Below, piece after piece: positions 7,772 through 16,121 of a stretch of 64,000 bases of DNA. Source of the stretch: Rhizobium croatiense (GTDB lineage Bacteria; Pseudomonadota; Alphaproteobacteria; Rhizobiales; Rhizobiaceae); the NCBI RefSeq assembly GCF_019793465.1, contig NZ_JAILYJ010000008.1, forward strand, positions 186,001-250,000. Direction: 5' to 3'. Each line of letters begins with the position of its first letter. The first letter of the stretch is position 1. The position numbers and the translations under genes were made by a program. The notes below the pieces were generated by a model. That model was given only the letters and a program-made list of their open reading frames with translations, was not told where the DNA came from and did no database searches.

Positions 7772-9592
7772 ATGCGGACGTGGATACCAGCAGAGGGGTC
7801 TGCAGCACGGATTTCTTTGAGGCCTGCGCCTCAAGCCGAGGATATCAGGGAGCAGTTGGAGCGTGTCGTCTCCAGCCCTGAATTCCCGGGCGTCGGTCGG
7901 GCGGCAGCGTTTCTTCGCTATGTCGTATCGGAAACCCTCGAGGGTCGGGGGAACCGGATCAAAGCCTATTCGATCGCGATCGAGGTGTTCGGTCGGGATG
8001 CCGGCTTCACCCAGGACGATCCGGTGGTCAGGATCGAGGCCGGGCGGCTGCGGCGGTCGCTCGAGCGCTATTATCTCGTCGCCGGACAGCATGATCCGGT
8101 CAGGATCGACATTCCCAAAGGCGGATATATCCCAACCTTCGCCTGGTCCTGTCCGGAGTTAGTCGACACTGGGCACGAAGAAGTCGAAGCCGCATCACCC
8201 TCCAAGGTCCGCTCCGGACGCTGGTGGGCCACAAAGCGGGTTTTGTTGCCGGGTGCCGCCGCCCTCGCTGCAATCGCCATTTCGCTCTATTGGATCGGGA
8301 CGCGGTCCCCCGCTCCGTCGCTCGACCGCGTTGCAAGCCTGTCGCCCGATCGTCCGGCCCTCGTGGTGGCCCCGTTTGCCAATCTCGGCGAAGGGCCGGA
8401 AGCGCAGCTCTACACTGCCGGCCTGACCGAGGAACTGATGACCATCCTGCCACGGTTCAAGGAGATCAAGGTGTTCGGCCGCGAGACGTCCAAGTCCCTC
8501 CCCGCGGATGTGGGTGCATCGGAGGTCAGGGCCGAATTCGGCGCTCGTTATCTCCTTGCCGGCGGAGTCCGCACGTCGGGCAAGCGTCTTCGTGTGACGG
8601 CGAGATTGCTCGATACCTCCGACGGCGAGATCCTCTGGTCGGAGAACTATGACAATGATCTCGCATCGGGCGACCTGTTTGCGATCCAGACGGATGTCGC
8701 CAGAAAGGTTGCGACTGCCATCGCCCAACCCTACGGGGTCATGGCGCAGGTCGACTCCGCCAGCCCGCCGCCTGATGATCTAGGCGCCTATGAATGCACT
8801 TTGCGCTTCTATGCCTATCGTTCGGAATTGAGCATCGAGGCGCATGCCCGCGTCCGGGATTGCCTTGAGGCCGCGCTAGCGCGGTTTCCCAGCTATGCGA
8901 CCGCTTGGGCAATGCTGTCGATCGTCTATCTCGATGAGGACCGCTACAAGTTCAATCCGACATCAGGCCAGGTTTCAGCCACACGGCGTGCCCTCGATGC
9001 CGCCAGGCGCGCAACCCAGATCGATCCGAACAATACGCGCGGACTTCAAGCGTTGATGACGGCGCTGTTCTTCGACAGGCAGCTTGCTGAATCGCTTCGG
9101 GTGGGCGAGCAGGCACTCGCCACCAATCCCAATGACACCGAACTGATGGGCGAATTCGGAACGCGGCTTGCGATCGCCGGCCAGTGGCAGCGCGGAGCAG
9201 CCCTCCTGGACCAGGCCATTGCCCTTAATCCGGGCAGCGGCGGCTTCTACCACGGAACGCGAGCCCTGGCCGCCTACATGCTTCACGACAACGACACTGC
9301 CGTGCTGGAGATCAGGCAGGCGAACATGCAGAAGTTCCCTCTCTTCCATGTCGTCGCCGCCATCATCTACGCCGAGGCAGGTCTGGTGGACGACGCCCGC
9401 CGGGAAGGACAGATCTTCGTCAGCATGCGACCTGACTTCCTGCCGAACGTGGTCACGGAACTCGCGATGCGCAACATGCAGCCTGAAGATCGCGACCGCT
9501 TGATCGAAGGACTTCGCAAGGCGGGGATGACGGTGCCTGATCCCGATGCAATTGCGTCGAGCGCCGCCACCTCGGACCTGCAACCCCGCTGA
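7772..9592 (+). CDS. Membrane-anchored winged-helix / TPR regulator (CadC-like layout), 606 aa
   Basis: Residues ~20-125 look like an OmpR-type winged helix: DPVVRIEAGRLRRSLERYY followed by IDIPKGGYIPTF, which matches the recognition-helix and wing pattern of that fold. Then one membrane helix (VLLPGAAALAAIAISLYWIG, ~150-170), a domain with LVVAPFANLGEG...TAGLTEELMTILPRF (TolB/FlgO-like, as found in adenylate-cyclase-associated TPR proteins) and C-terminal TPR-like repeats (~residues 350-560). There is no cyclase catalytic domain. The start is the ATG at 7772 with GGGGAC upstream; a TTG four codons earlier is less likely. The architecture is that of a one-component membrane regulator. Palindrome C is 43 bp upstream, suggesting autoregulation; that is inference. 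Confidence 0.75.
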   Translation: MRTWIPAEGSAARISLRPAPQAEDIREQLERVVSSPEFPGVGRAAAFLRYVVSETLEGRGNRIKAYSIAIEVFGRDAGFTQDDPVVRIEAGRLRRSLERYYLVAGQHDPVRIDIPKGGYIPTFAWSCPELVDTGHEEVEAASPSKVRSGRWWATKRVLLPGAAALAAIAISLYWIGTRSPAPSLDRVASLSPDRPALVVAPFANLGEGPEAQLYTAGLTEELMTILPRFKEIKVFGRETSKSLPADVGASEVRAEFGARYLLAGGVRTSGKRLRVTARLLDTSDGEILWSENYDNDLASGDLFAIQTDVARKVATAIAQPYGVMAQVDSASPPPDDLGAYECTLRFYAYRSELSIEAHARVRDCLEAALARFPSYATAWAMLSIVYLDEDRYKFNPTSGQVSATRRALDAARRATQIDPNNTRGLQALMTALFFDRQLAESLRVGEQALATNPNDTELMGEFGTRLAIAGQWQRGAALLDQAIALNPGSGGFYHGTRALAAYMLHDNDTAVLEIRQANMQKFPLFHVVAAIIYAEAGLVDDARREGQIFVSMRPDFLPNVVTELAMRNMQPEDRDRLIEGLRKAGMTVPDPDAIASSAATSDLQPR

Positions 9593-9608
9593 TACTGTCT
9601 CCCTGACC

Positions 9609-9617
9609 GTAACATAC
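9609..9617. promoter_or_regulatory. Half-site D of the palindrome family, GTAACATAC
   Basis: An exact right arm of the palindrome (preceded by GACC) lies 17 bp after the regulator stop and about 130 bp before the lipoprotein start. The left arm is not conserved apart from its last bases, so this may be a weak site or chance. Confidence 0.35.
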
Positions 9618-9750
9618 CCGATCATACGGGTAAGCCATCTGATCTTCGCATAGTCTCGCCCAGTGCCGACTTCGACCGCCGCGGTGTGCGGCGTCGAGGA
9701 CTGCCGGAACTTGACAAGGCCTGAACTTGACGGGGCGATGAGGAACAGCA

Positions 9751-11055
9751 GTGAGCACAAGATATCGAGATGGGCGACTTCGACCAAGCCCTTCCCCAGG
9801 TTTGAAATGGATCTCGGCTCTCCTGCTGCTTTGTGCATTAGGCGGATGTGGAGGCCACCCGAAGAATGTGCTGATCCCCGTTGCCGATAGCGCGCCGAAC
9901 GCCACCAAGGTCGAGATGCTGGTGACCACGACGCGCACCCGCTCCAAGATCGAAGGCGAAATGTTCACCGGCGAGCGCGCCCTCGCCCCGGCCTTTGCCG
10001 ACATCACCGTATCCATTCCCCCAGCGAACGTCCGCAAGATCGGCGAAGTCGCCTGGCCGAGGCGGCTTCCCTCCAATCCCGCAACCGACTTCGCAACCTT
10101 GAAAGCCGACGAGATCACCCGCGACGACGCCAGGAAATGGCTGAGCGCCTCGGTCAGGAAGAGCCGCGACCGCAGCGTGCTGGTGTTCATCCACGGCTTC
10201 AACAACCGCTTCGAAGACTCCGTCTATCGCTTCGCTCAAATCGTCAAGGATTCCGGCGTCCATAGTGCGCCGGTGCTGGTGACATGGCCGTCGCGCGGCA
10301 GCCTGCTGGCATACGGATATGATAGAGAGAGCACGAACTACACGCGCAATGCATTGGAGACTCTGTTCCAGTATCTCGCCAGGGATCCCGAGGTGAAGGA
10401 AGTCTCGATCCTGGCGCATTCCATGGGGAACTGGCTGGCGCTGGAAGCGCTTCGCCAGATGGCGATCCGCAACGGCCGCCTCCCGGCCAAGTTCAAGAAT
10501 GTGATGCTGGCCTCGCCCGACGTGGATGTCGATGTCTTCCGCCAGCAGATCGTCGACATGGGTAAACAGCATCCGAATTTCACCCTGTTCGTTTCGCGAG
10601 ACGACCGCGCGCTCGCGGTATCCCGCAGGGTATGGGGCGACGTCGCCAGACTCGGCGCCATCGATCCCGAGCAGGCTCCCTTCAAGAAGGAACTGGCCGA
10701 CAGCCAGATCACGGTAATCGACCTCACCAAGGTCAAGGCCGGCGACAGACTGAACCATGGGAAGTTCGCGGAATCGCCTGAGGTCGTTCAGTTGATCGGG
10801 GCGCGGATTTCCGAAGGCCAGACACTGACCGACAGCAAGGTCGGGCTCGGGGACAAGATCCTTGCCGCGACGACGAGCACTGCGGCGGCGGCAGGCAGCG
10901 CAGCCGGCCTGATCCTTGCCGCTCCGGTCGCCGTCGTCGATGCCGACACCAGAGATAATTACGCCGGCCAGGTCAGCGGCCTCACAGGTCCCGTGGGTAC
11001 GCGAGCGCCCGACTGCATTGCCGCAGGCCGGTCGAAGGAGTCGTGCAGGCAATGA
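9751..11055 (+). CDS. Lipoprotein alpha/beta hydrolase, DUF900 family, 434 aa
   Basis: Starts at a GTG (9751) with AGGA nine bases upstream. A signal segment (ISALLLLCALGGC, ~residues 20-33) ends in a lipobox with Cys followed by Gly, so it is probably a lipoprotein. The DUF900 alpha/beta-hydrolase core follows: VLVFIHGFNNRFEDS (oxyanion region), the nucleophile elbow LAHSMGNWLALEAL with Ser, and ASPDVDVDVF with the acidic residue. The C-terminus has an Ala/Gly-rich hydrophobic stretch near residues 375-395 and two late cysteines (PDCIAAGRSKESC). The substrate is unknown. Half-site D lies upstream. Confidence 0.8.
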   Translation: MSTRYRDGRLRPSPSPGLKWISALLLLCALGGCGGHPKNVLIPVADSAPNATKVEMLVTTTRTRSKIEGEMFTGERALAPAFADITVSIPPANVRKIGEVAWPRRLPSNPATDFATLKADEITRDDARKWLSASVRKSRDRSVLVFIHGFNNRFEDSVYRFAQIVKDSGVHSAPVLVTWPSRGSLLAYGYDRESTNYTRNALETLFQYLARDPEVKEVSILAHSMGNWLALEALRQMAIRNGRLPAKFKNVMLASPDVDVDVFRQQIVDMGKQHPNFTLFVSRDDRALAVSRRVWGDVARLGAIDPEQAPFKKELADSQITVIDLTKVKAGDRLNHGKFAESPEVVQLIGARISEGQTLTDSKVGLGDKILAATTSTAAAAGSAAGLILAAPVAVVDADTRDNYAGQVSGLTGPVGTRAPDCIAAGRSKESCRQ

Positions 11056-11105
11056 CGGCTTAGGAAACCGGCAGGCGAACAGGTTCATCGAGATCAGGAT
11101 AAACG

Positions 11106-13262
11106 ATGTTATTACTTTCCAGGATCCGCATGTTTAGATCGCTTTTTACCGGGGCTGCCCTGGTGTCCGTCCTCCTTGGCGCTTCGATTGTCATGGCCCA
11201 GAGCGTGACGCCTGCAGGCCCACAGCCGGAAAGTGTCCAGCGCTTTATCGGAATGCTCTCGGATCCCGACGTCCAGCGCTTCCTGCAGCAGCAATCGCAA
11301 GCAGCCAAACCCGCGGCGGAGCCGCCTTTGGAAGTCCAGAACCGCGACCCTTCATTCTCCGAATTCGCGATGCGGTTCCGTGCCCACGCCTCCGGCCTTC
11401 TCGGCGCCATCCAGTCCTTTCCCCTGGAGACGATGCGCGGCGGGGCCGTACTCGAACGGGACATCCAGGCGAACGGCGGGACACGGCCGATCTTCCTGGT
11501 CGCGGCCTTCGTCGCCGTCGGGCTGGCCGCGCAATGGCTGTTCTGGTGGATCAGCGCCGGCTGGCGCTCCTGGATGGCGCGTGCGCCCTTTGCCACGGTT
11601 CGCGATAGGGTGATCGCACTGGCCGCGCGGCTTCTGTGGGCGGCATGTTACGTCCTTTCCTTCGGCCTCGGCAGCATCGGCTTCTTCCTGCTGTTCCAAT
11701 GGCCGCCTGTTATCAGGGAGATCGTCGTCGGCTATCTCTTCGCGATCGTCGTCTTCCGTCTGGCAAGCGCGTTTTTCGACGTGCTTCTGGCGCCACGGGC
11801 GGAGGAAGAGGGTCGGTTCCGTGTCGTCCCGATCACCAAGGATGCCGCCGGCCACTGGGCGAAACGCCTGGGTTATCTCGTCGGCTGGTATGCATTTGGC
11901 TGGGTGACCATCCGCCTGCTCGGCACCCTCGGCTTTTCCGTTCCGGCCCGGCAACTCGTCGCCTATTCGCTTGGCCTCGTGCTGCTCGTCATCGGCATCG
12001 AAGCCGTTTGGAGACGTCCGTCCCGATTGTCTGCCGGCCAAGCCAGCCGGATCGGCCTGCGGGCGCGGAACTGGCTCTGGACGGTCTACTTCGTAGCCGT
12101 CTGGCTGCTGTGGGTGGTGGGAGCCATGAGGCTGTTCTGGATCGCGGTGGTCTGTGCCGCCCTGCCCGGGGCGATCGCCCTCACCAAGGCGTCGGTCAAC
12201 AATATTCTGCGCTCTTCCGCTGCCGAAGAGGACGGACACAAGAAAGGCACCGTTGTCTCGGTGATCGTCGAGCGTGGTATCAGGGCAGCGCTGATCGTCG
12301 GCGCGATCGTTCTGCTTGCGGACGCCCTGGACGTCAGGCTGACGCAGATGACGATGCAGGATTCGCCGCTTCTGCGCCTCGTTCGCGGTCTCCTCAGTGC
12401 CGGAATCATTCTCCTGATCGTCGATCTCGCCTGGAGCGTCGTAAAAGTGCTGATCGACCGCAAGCTCGGCGACACCGAGGCCGTCCTTGAAGTCGGCAGC
12501 GAACGGGAGCGGCGGCGCACGCGTCTCAGAACCCTGCTGCCGATCCTTCGCAATTTCCTCATGATCCTCTTCGTCGCCATCGCGATCATGATGGCATTGT
12601 CGTCGCTCGGCGTGGAAATCGGCCCGTTGATCGCAGGTGCCGGCGTGGTCGGCGTCGCCATCGGCTTCGGTGCACAAACCGTGGTCAAGGACGTCATCAG
12701 CGGGATGTTCTACCTGCTCGATGACGCCTTCCGGGTGGGCGAATATATACAGAGCGGCAGCTACAAGGGCACCGTCGAGTCCTTTAGCTTGCGATCCATC
12801 AAGCTCAGGCACCATCGCGGCGCGGTCTACATCGTCCCGTTCAGCGAGCTCGGAGCAGTCCAGAACATGAGCCGCGACTGGGTGATCGAGAAGATGACGA
12901 TCACCATCACCTACGATTCCGACATCGAGAAGGCCCGCAAGATCATCAAGAAGATCGGCCTGGAACTGTTCGAGGATCCGGAGTTCAAACCGACCACGAT
13001 CGAGCCGCTGAAGATGCAGGGGATCGACAGCCTGGGCGACTCCGGCCTGCTTCTGCGGATGAAGGTCATGACGCTTCCGGGCGAGCAGTTCACGCTGAAG
13101 CGGCGGGCCCTGCGGATGATCCATCAGGCTTTCAACGAAAATGGCATAAAGCTCGCCGTGCCCACAGTCCAGGTCTCGGGCGGGAAGGACGACGCTGCTG
13201 CAGCCGCTGCCCAGCAGACGCTCGCAGCGCAGAGTGCGGCGACCGCCGCGAACCCGGCCTGA
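11106..13262 (+). CDS. MscS-family mechanosensitive ion channel, 718 aa
   Basis: An N-terminal signal peptide (LFTGAALVSVLLGASIVMAQS), a short periplasmic segment, then about ten membrane helices and the MscS core near residues 500-600: GPLIAGAGVVGVAIGFGAQ (pore helix TM3), then DDAFRVGEYIQSG and VPFSELGAVQNMS of the beta domain. Longer than E. coli MscS (286 aa), as in MscM/YbiO-like multi-helix members. The role is release of solutes on hypo-osmotic shock. Two starts are possible (11106 with AGGATAAACG upstream, or ATG 11130). The last ~25 residues are Ala/Gln-rich. It follows the hydrolase gene by 50 bp and may be co-transcribed. Confidence 0.9.
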   Translation: MLLLSRIRMFRSLFTGAALVSVLLGASIVMAQSVTPAGPQPESVQRFIGMLSDPDVQRFLQQQSQAAKPAAEPPLEVQNRDPSFSEFAMRFRAHASGLLGAIQSFPLETMRGGAVLERDIQANGGTRPIFLVAAFVAVGLAAQWLFWWISAGWRSWMARAPFATVRDRVIALAARLLWAACYVLSFGLGSIGFFLLFQWPPVIREIVVGYLFAIVVFRLASAFFDVLLAPRAEEEGRFRVVPITKDAAGHWAKRLGYLVGWYAFGWVTIRLLGTLGFSVPARQLVAYSLGLVLLVIGIEAVWRRPSRLSAGQASRIGLRARNWLWTVYFVAVWLLWVVGAMRLFWIAVVCAALPGAIALTKASVNNILRSSAAEEDGHKKGTVVSVIVERGIRAALIVGAIVLLADALDVRLTQMTMQDSPLLRLVRGLLSAGIILLIVDLAWSVVKVLIDRKLGDTEAVLEVGSERERRRTRLRTLLPILRNFLMILFVAIAIMMALSSLGVEIGPLIAGAGVVGVAIGFGAQTVVKDVISGMFYLLDDAFRVGEYIQSGSYKGTVESFSLRSIKLRHHRGAVYIVPFSELGAVQNMSRDWVIEKMTITITYDSDIEKARKIIKKIGLELFEDPEFKPTTIEPLKMQGIDSLGDSGLLLRMKVMTLPGEQFTLKRRALRMIHQAFNENGIKLAVPTVQVSGGKDDAAAAAAQQTLAAQSAATAANPA

Positions 13263-13317
13263 GAGCGGCACTCTTCAGGCCATGAAACAGGACACAAAAG
13301 CAATGAGAGGAAATGCG

Positions 13318-13728
13318 ATGAAGATCCTGGACATCCTGTCGCGCATGCTTGCGACACTTGCCGTGCTGATGATGGTCTGCGCGCCCCTCCTCGTTCCCGC
13401 GACGGCCGAAGCCCGTCGCGGCGTAGCGGCCTGCGGCCCGAGGGGCTGCGGTGCTGCGGCCTGCGGGCCGCGCGGATGCGCTGCAGTCGGACGCGCCCGT
13501 CCGGCATACCGCCCTGCCGTTCGGCCACCCGTCCGGCGCGGCGTCGTCGTCGTCGCCCCGCGCCGCTACTGGCGTCCGGGGACTGCTATTGCCGCAGGTG
13601 CTGCCATCGGCTTCGTCGCCGGAGCTGCCGCCGTTTCATTGGCTGGTACGCCACCTCAGTCTGGTCAATGCTGGTACTACACCTCGCCCGCCAAGACGAC
13701 GGGCTTCTGGGACGTATGCCCGCGCTGA
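13318..13728 (+). CDS. Small secreted Cys/Gly/Arg-rich protein, 136 aa
   Basis: The ATG at 13318 is preceded by AGAGGA with 6-bp spacing and opens a signal peptide (ILSRMLATLAVLMMVCAPLL ending ATAEA). The mature protein starts with two near-perfect units AACGPRGC separated by two residues, then an Arg/Pro stretch (ARPAYRPAVRPPVRRG), one Gly/Ala hydrophobic helix (AIAAGAAIGFVAGAAAVSLAG) and a tail with a Cys-Trp-Tyr-Tyr cluster and C-terminal Cys. The family resembles small rhizobial exported proteins of unknown function. It lies between the MscS and MarC genes in the same direction. Confidence 0.65.
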   Translation: MKILDILSRMLATLAVLMMVCAPLLVPATAEARRGVAACGPRGCGAAACGPRGCAAVGRARPAYRPAVRPPVRRGVVVVAPRRYWRPGTAIAAGAAIGFVAGAAAVSLAGTPPQSGQCWYYTSPAKTTGFWDVCPR

Positions 13729-13837
13729 GCGGATCGCAGAAAGACTGACGAGTCTGTTTGGTTCTCTTCGTCACCACCCTCCCCAAAGTGGGGGAGGCCC
13801 CCGGTTTTCGCGTCACAAATTTTAGAGGGTACGTTCC

Positions 13838-14485
13838 ATGGATTTCACAGTCATCGATGCCGCACTCGTCGGAAAACTTCTGCTGCTGCTTCTGATCGGC
13901 ATGGGGCCGAAGATCGCCCTGGTGCCGTTTCTGGAAAAGACCCACGCCTTCGATACCGAAACCAAGGTGCGCATCGGCCGCCAGATGGTTCTGATCGCCG
14001 TCGTCACAGCGCTGATCCTGTTCGCGACGGGCGCTCTGCTGATGCGGCTTCTCCACATTACCGGCGGCTCCGTCGCTGTCGCCGGCGGCATCATCCTCGC
14101 GCTTATCGCCATCAAGATGGCGTCAGGGCCGACAGAGAAGCCGCACGACGAATTCGCGGCTCCGGTCGACCCGGACAAGCTTGCGATATTTCCGCTCGCC
14201 GTCCCTTACCTGCTCAACCCCGTCGGCATCACCGTCATCATCATCGCCTCCGGCGCAGTCACCTCGATCGCCAGCGCGATACTGGTCACCGCTCTGATCC
14301 TGCTCGTCGGCGCGTTCGACTATCTGGTGTTTACCAATATCGACAAGCTCGCCAAGCGCATGAAGCCGGTCAGCATGATCGTCTCGGAGGTCGTCTTCGG
14401 CATTCTGCTGACGGCGGTCGCAGTTCAATTGATCGTCACCGGCCTTGGCAGCCTCGGCATCATCACCCCAGCCGCCGCGCATTAA
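13838..14485 (+). CDS. MarC-family integral membrane protein, 215 aa
   Basis: Six hydrophobic segments and the general pattern of the MarC/UPF0056 family: GMGPKIALVPFLEKT, then RIGRQMVLIAVVTALILF, a gly-rich ITGGSVAVAGGIILALIAIKM, and FPLAVPYLLNPVGITVIII. The length is typical. The function is unresolved; the old link to multiple antibiotic resistance was withdrawn for E. coli MarC. A weak GAGGGT ribosome site lies upstream. No clear regulation is visible. Confidence 0.8.
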   Translation: MDFTVIDAALVGKLLLLLLIGMGPKIALVPFLEKTHAFDTETKVRIGRQMVLIAVVTALILFATGALLMRLLHITGGSVAVAGGIILALIAIKMASGPTEKPHDEFAAPVDPDKLAIFPLAVPYLLNPVGITVIIIASGAVTSIASAILVTALILLVGAFDYLVFTNIDKLAKRMKPVSMIVSEVVFGILLTAVAVQLIVTGLGSLGIITPAAAH

Positions 14486-14770
14486 GAGGCCGGCAGATAG
14501 CTGACGAGCCTAGGACGGCCCTGGCGGGTTGCTCCGCGATCTGCGTGAGATAGTTGTCTGAAAGCCGATTTGGCGGAAATAGCGTTCGCGCGGCAAGCGA
14601 TAAACAAAATCGCCACCCTGCGGTGCGTAGCCTCCAGCACCCCTTCCACAGGGTTGCGATGGAAATTGCAGCATGTTGGATTGATCGATCTATTCGACCC
14701 GCATATTTTCTCAGCTGATCTGGTCGCAAATCGAAAGTCTCCCCGGAGGCTACGGGCACATTCACCCGCT
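14486..14770. other. Gene-poor gap after marC-like gene
   Basis: About 285 bp between the MarC gene and the convergent aminotransferase gene. Short frames on both strands cross it but none has a ribosome site or a family I recognise. It may contain decayed coding sequence. No terminator hairpin with a T-run was seen. Confidence 0.4.
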
Positions 14771-16006
14771 TCACTTCCGCGACGATAACGCGTCGGACAT
14801 CCGTTGCAGGCCGCTCTGGAGGATACTTTTCGGACACCCGACATTGAGGCGAATGAAGCCCTCGCCACCCGGCCCATATACGCGGCCGTCATAAAGATTT
14901 ACGCCGGCGTTTTCGACGAAGAACCTCTGGATCCCATCCACCTTCCGGTCGAGCTCACGTGCATCGAGCCACACGAGAAATGATGTTTCGGGCAACATCG
15001 GCGTGATCCCGGGGAGATGCACGCGGGCAAACTCCCGGACGAGCCGGACATTCTCGCCGATATAGCTTGTGGCTTGATCGAGCCATTGATCTCCGGTGCT
15101 GTAAGCGGTCTCGAGAGCAAGCCTGCCGAAATAATTGGCGTTCACCATGAACGACGTTTGCATGGCGAAAAGCAATGCCTCCCGGCGCGCATTGTTGGCC
15201 ACGGCTAGGGTCGCCGACGGCACGCCAGCCAGATTGAAGGTCTTGGTAGGCGCAGTGCAAATGAAAGACCGGTCCGCCGCATCTTCCGATATCGAGGAAA
15301 ACACGACATGAGGCAGGGTCGATAGTCTAATGTCGCAATGAATGTCGTCCGATATGACGAGCAGGCCATAGCGTGCGCAGATGTCGTTCAGTGCTTCGAG
15401 CTCCTCACGCGTCCAGGCTTTGCCGGCGGGGTTGTGCGGGTTGCACAGAAGGAAGACCTTGGCGCCGTTCGCAGCGAGCCTTTCGAAATCGTCGAGGTCC
15501 GGTTCGTATCGGTTGTCCCGGAGAAGCAATCGGTTGGTGAGCAAGGTTCTCTGGTTGCCGCGCACCACTTCGAAATATGGCGAATAGACGGGCGTCTGGA
15601 CGATCACGCCGTCGCCGGGCTTGGTGAAGGTCCGCAGGATCACGGCGACAGCGGGCATGATGGCGGGTGCCGGCAGCAGGCTCTCCAACGCCGGAGCCCA
15701 ACCGTGCCTTCGCTCGAACCAGGCTCGCACGATCTCATAGTGACGCGGATCGCGACGCGTATAGCCGTAGATTCCGTGATTGACAGCTTCGCGAAGCCGT
15801 TCGATCACGGTTTCCGGCGCGCGAAAGTCCATGTCCGCAGTCCAAAGCGAAAGCAGGTTCTCGCCTTCTACCCGTGGCGAGAATTCGTCCCATTGGTTTG
15901 CCCATTTCACGGATCCGAATTGCCGGCGGTCATAGATCCGGTCAAAATCATATACTTTGGCAGCACCATCACGAGACGCTGCCTTGGGTGAAGCCTTGCT
16001 GGCCAT
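14771..16006 (-). CDS. MalY/PatB-family PLP aminotransferase (C-S lyase-like), 411 aa
   Basis: A fold-type I PLP enzyme of the MalY/PatB subgroup: SLWTADMDF near residue 45, YGYTRRD, NPHNPAGKAWTREEL, SDDIHCDI, and the PLP lysine in TAPTKTFNLAG; then FIRLNVGCPKS with the carboxylate-binding Arg. This family contains cystathionine beta-lyases and related C-S lyases and aminotransferases. The start is the ATG at 16006 with GAGGAA upstream; extending to 16213 would add ~70 low-complexity residues. It is the last gene of the LysR / amino-acid transport group on this strand, so it probably acts on the imported amino acid (perhaps a sulfur amino acid); that is inference. Confidence 0.85.
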   Translation of the reverse strand: MASKASPKAASRDGAAKVYDFDRIYDRRQFGSVKWANQWDEFSPRVEGENLLSLWTADMDFRAPETVIERLREAVNHGIYGYTRRDPRHYEIVRAWFERRHGWAPALESLLPAPAIMPAVAVILRTFTKPGDGVIVQTPVYSPYFEVVRGNQRTLLTNRLLLRDNRYEPDLDDFERLAANGAKVFLLCNPHNPAGKAWTREELEALNDICARYGLLVISDDIHCDIRLSTLPHVVFSSISEDAADRSFICTAPTKTFNLAGVPSATLAVANNARREALLFAMQTSFMVNANYFGRLALETAYSTGDQWLDQATSYIGENVRLVREFARVHLPGITPMLPETSFLVWLDARELDRKVDGIQRFFVENAGVNLYDGRVYGPGGEGFIRLNVGCPKSILQSGLQRMSDALSSRK

Positions 16007-16121
16007 CGTTGTGTTTCCTCGTATTCTTCTTGTGGTGTCAGCGCGGGAATTTGCGGGCCGCGTGCTACGGAGAATGTGCGCAAGGAGCCGCCCGCCCGCT
16101 CGGGCGAACCGCTCCGAATTC

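Noticed and set aside
11352..13271. Open frame of 639 codons on the minus strand opposite the MscS gene
   Set aside because: Charge-biased antisense frame without motifs; the MscS pore and signal lie on the plus strand.
13778..13797. CCTCCCC/GGGGAGG hairpin before the MarC gene as a terminator
   Set aside because: A 7-bp stem exists, but the sequence after it is C-rich, with TTTT only 8 bp later. Not convincing as a terminator.
14482..14892. Possible small gene or IS remnant after the MarC gene
   Set aside because: No ribosome site, no recognised family and partial overlap with the aminotransferase end. Left as an unassigned gap.
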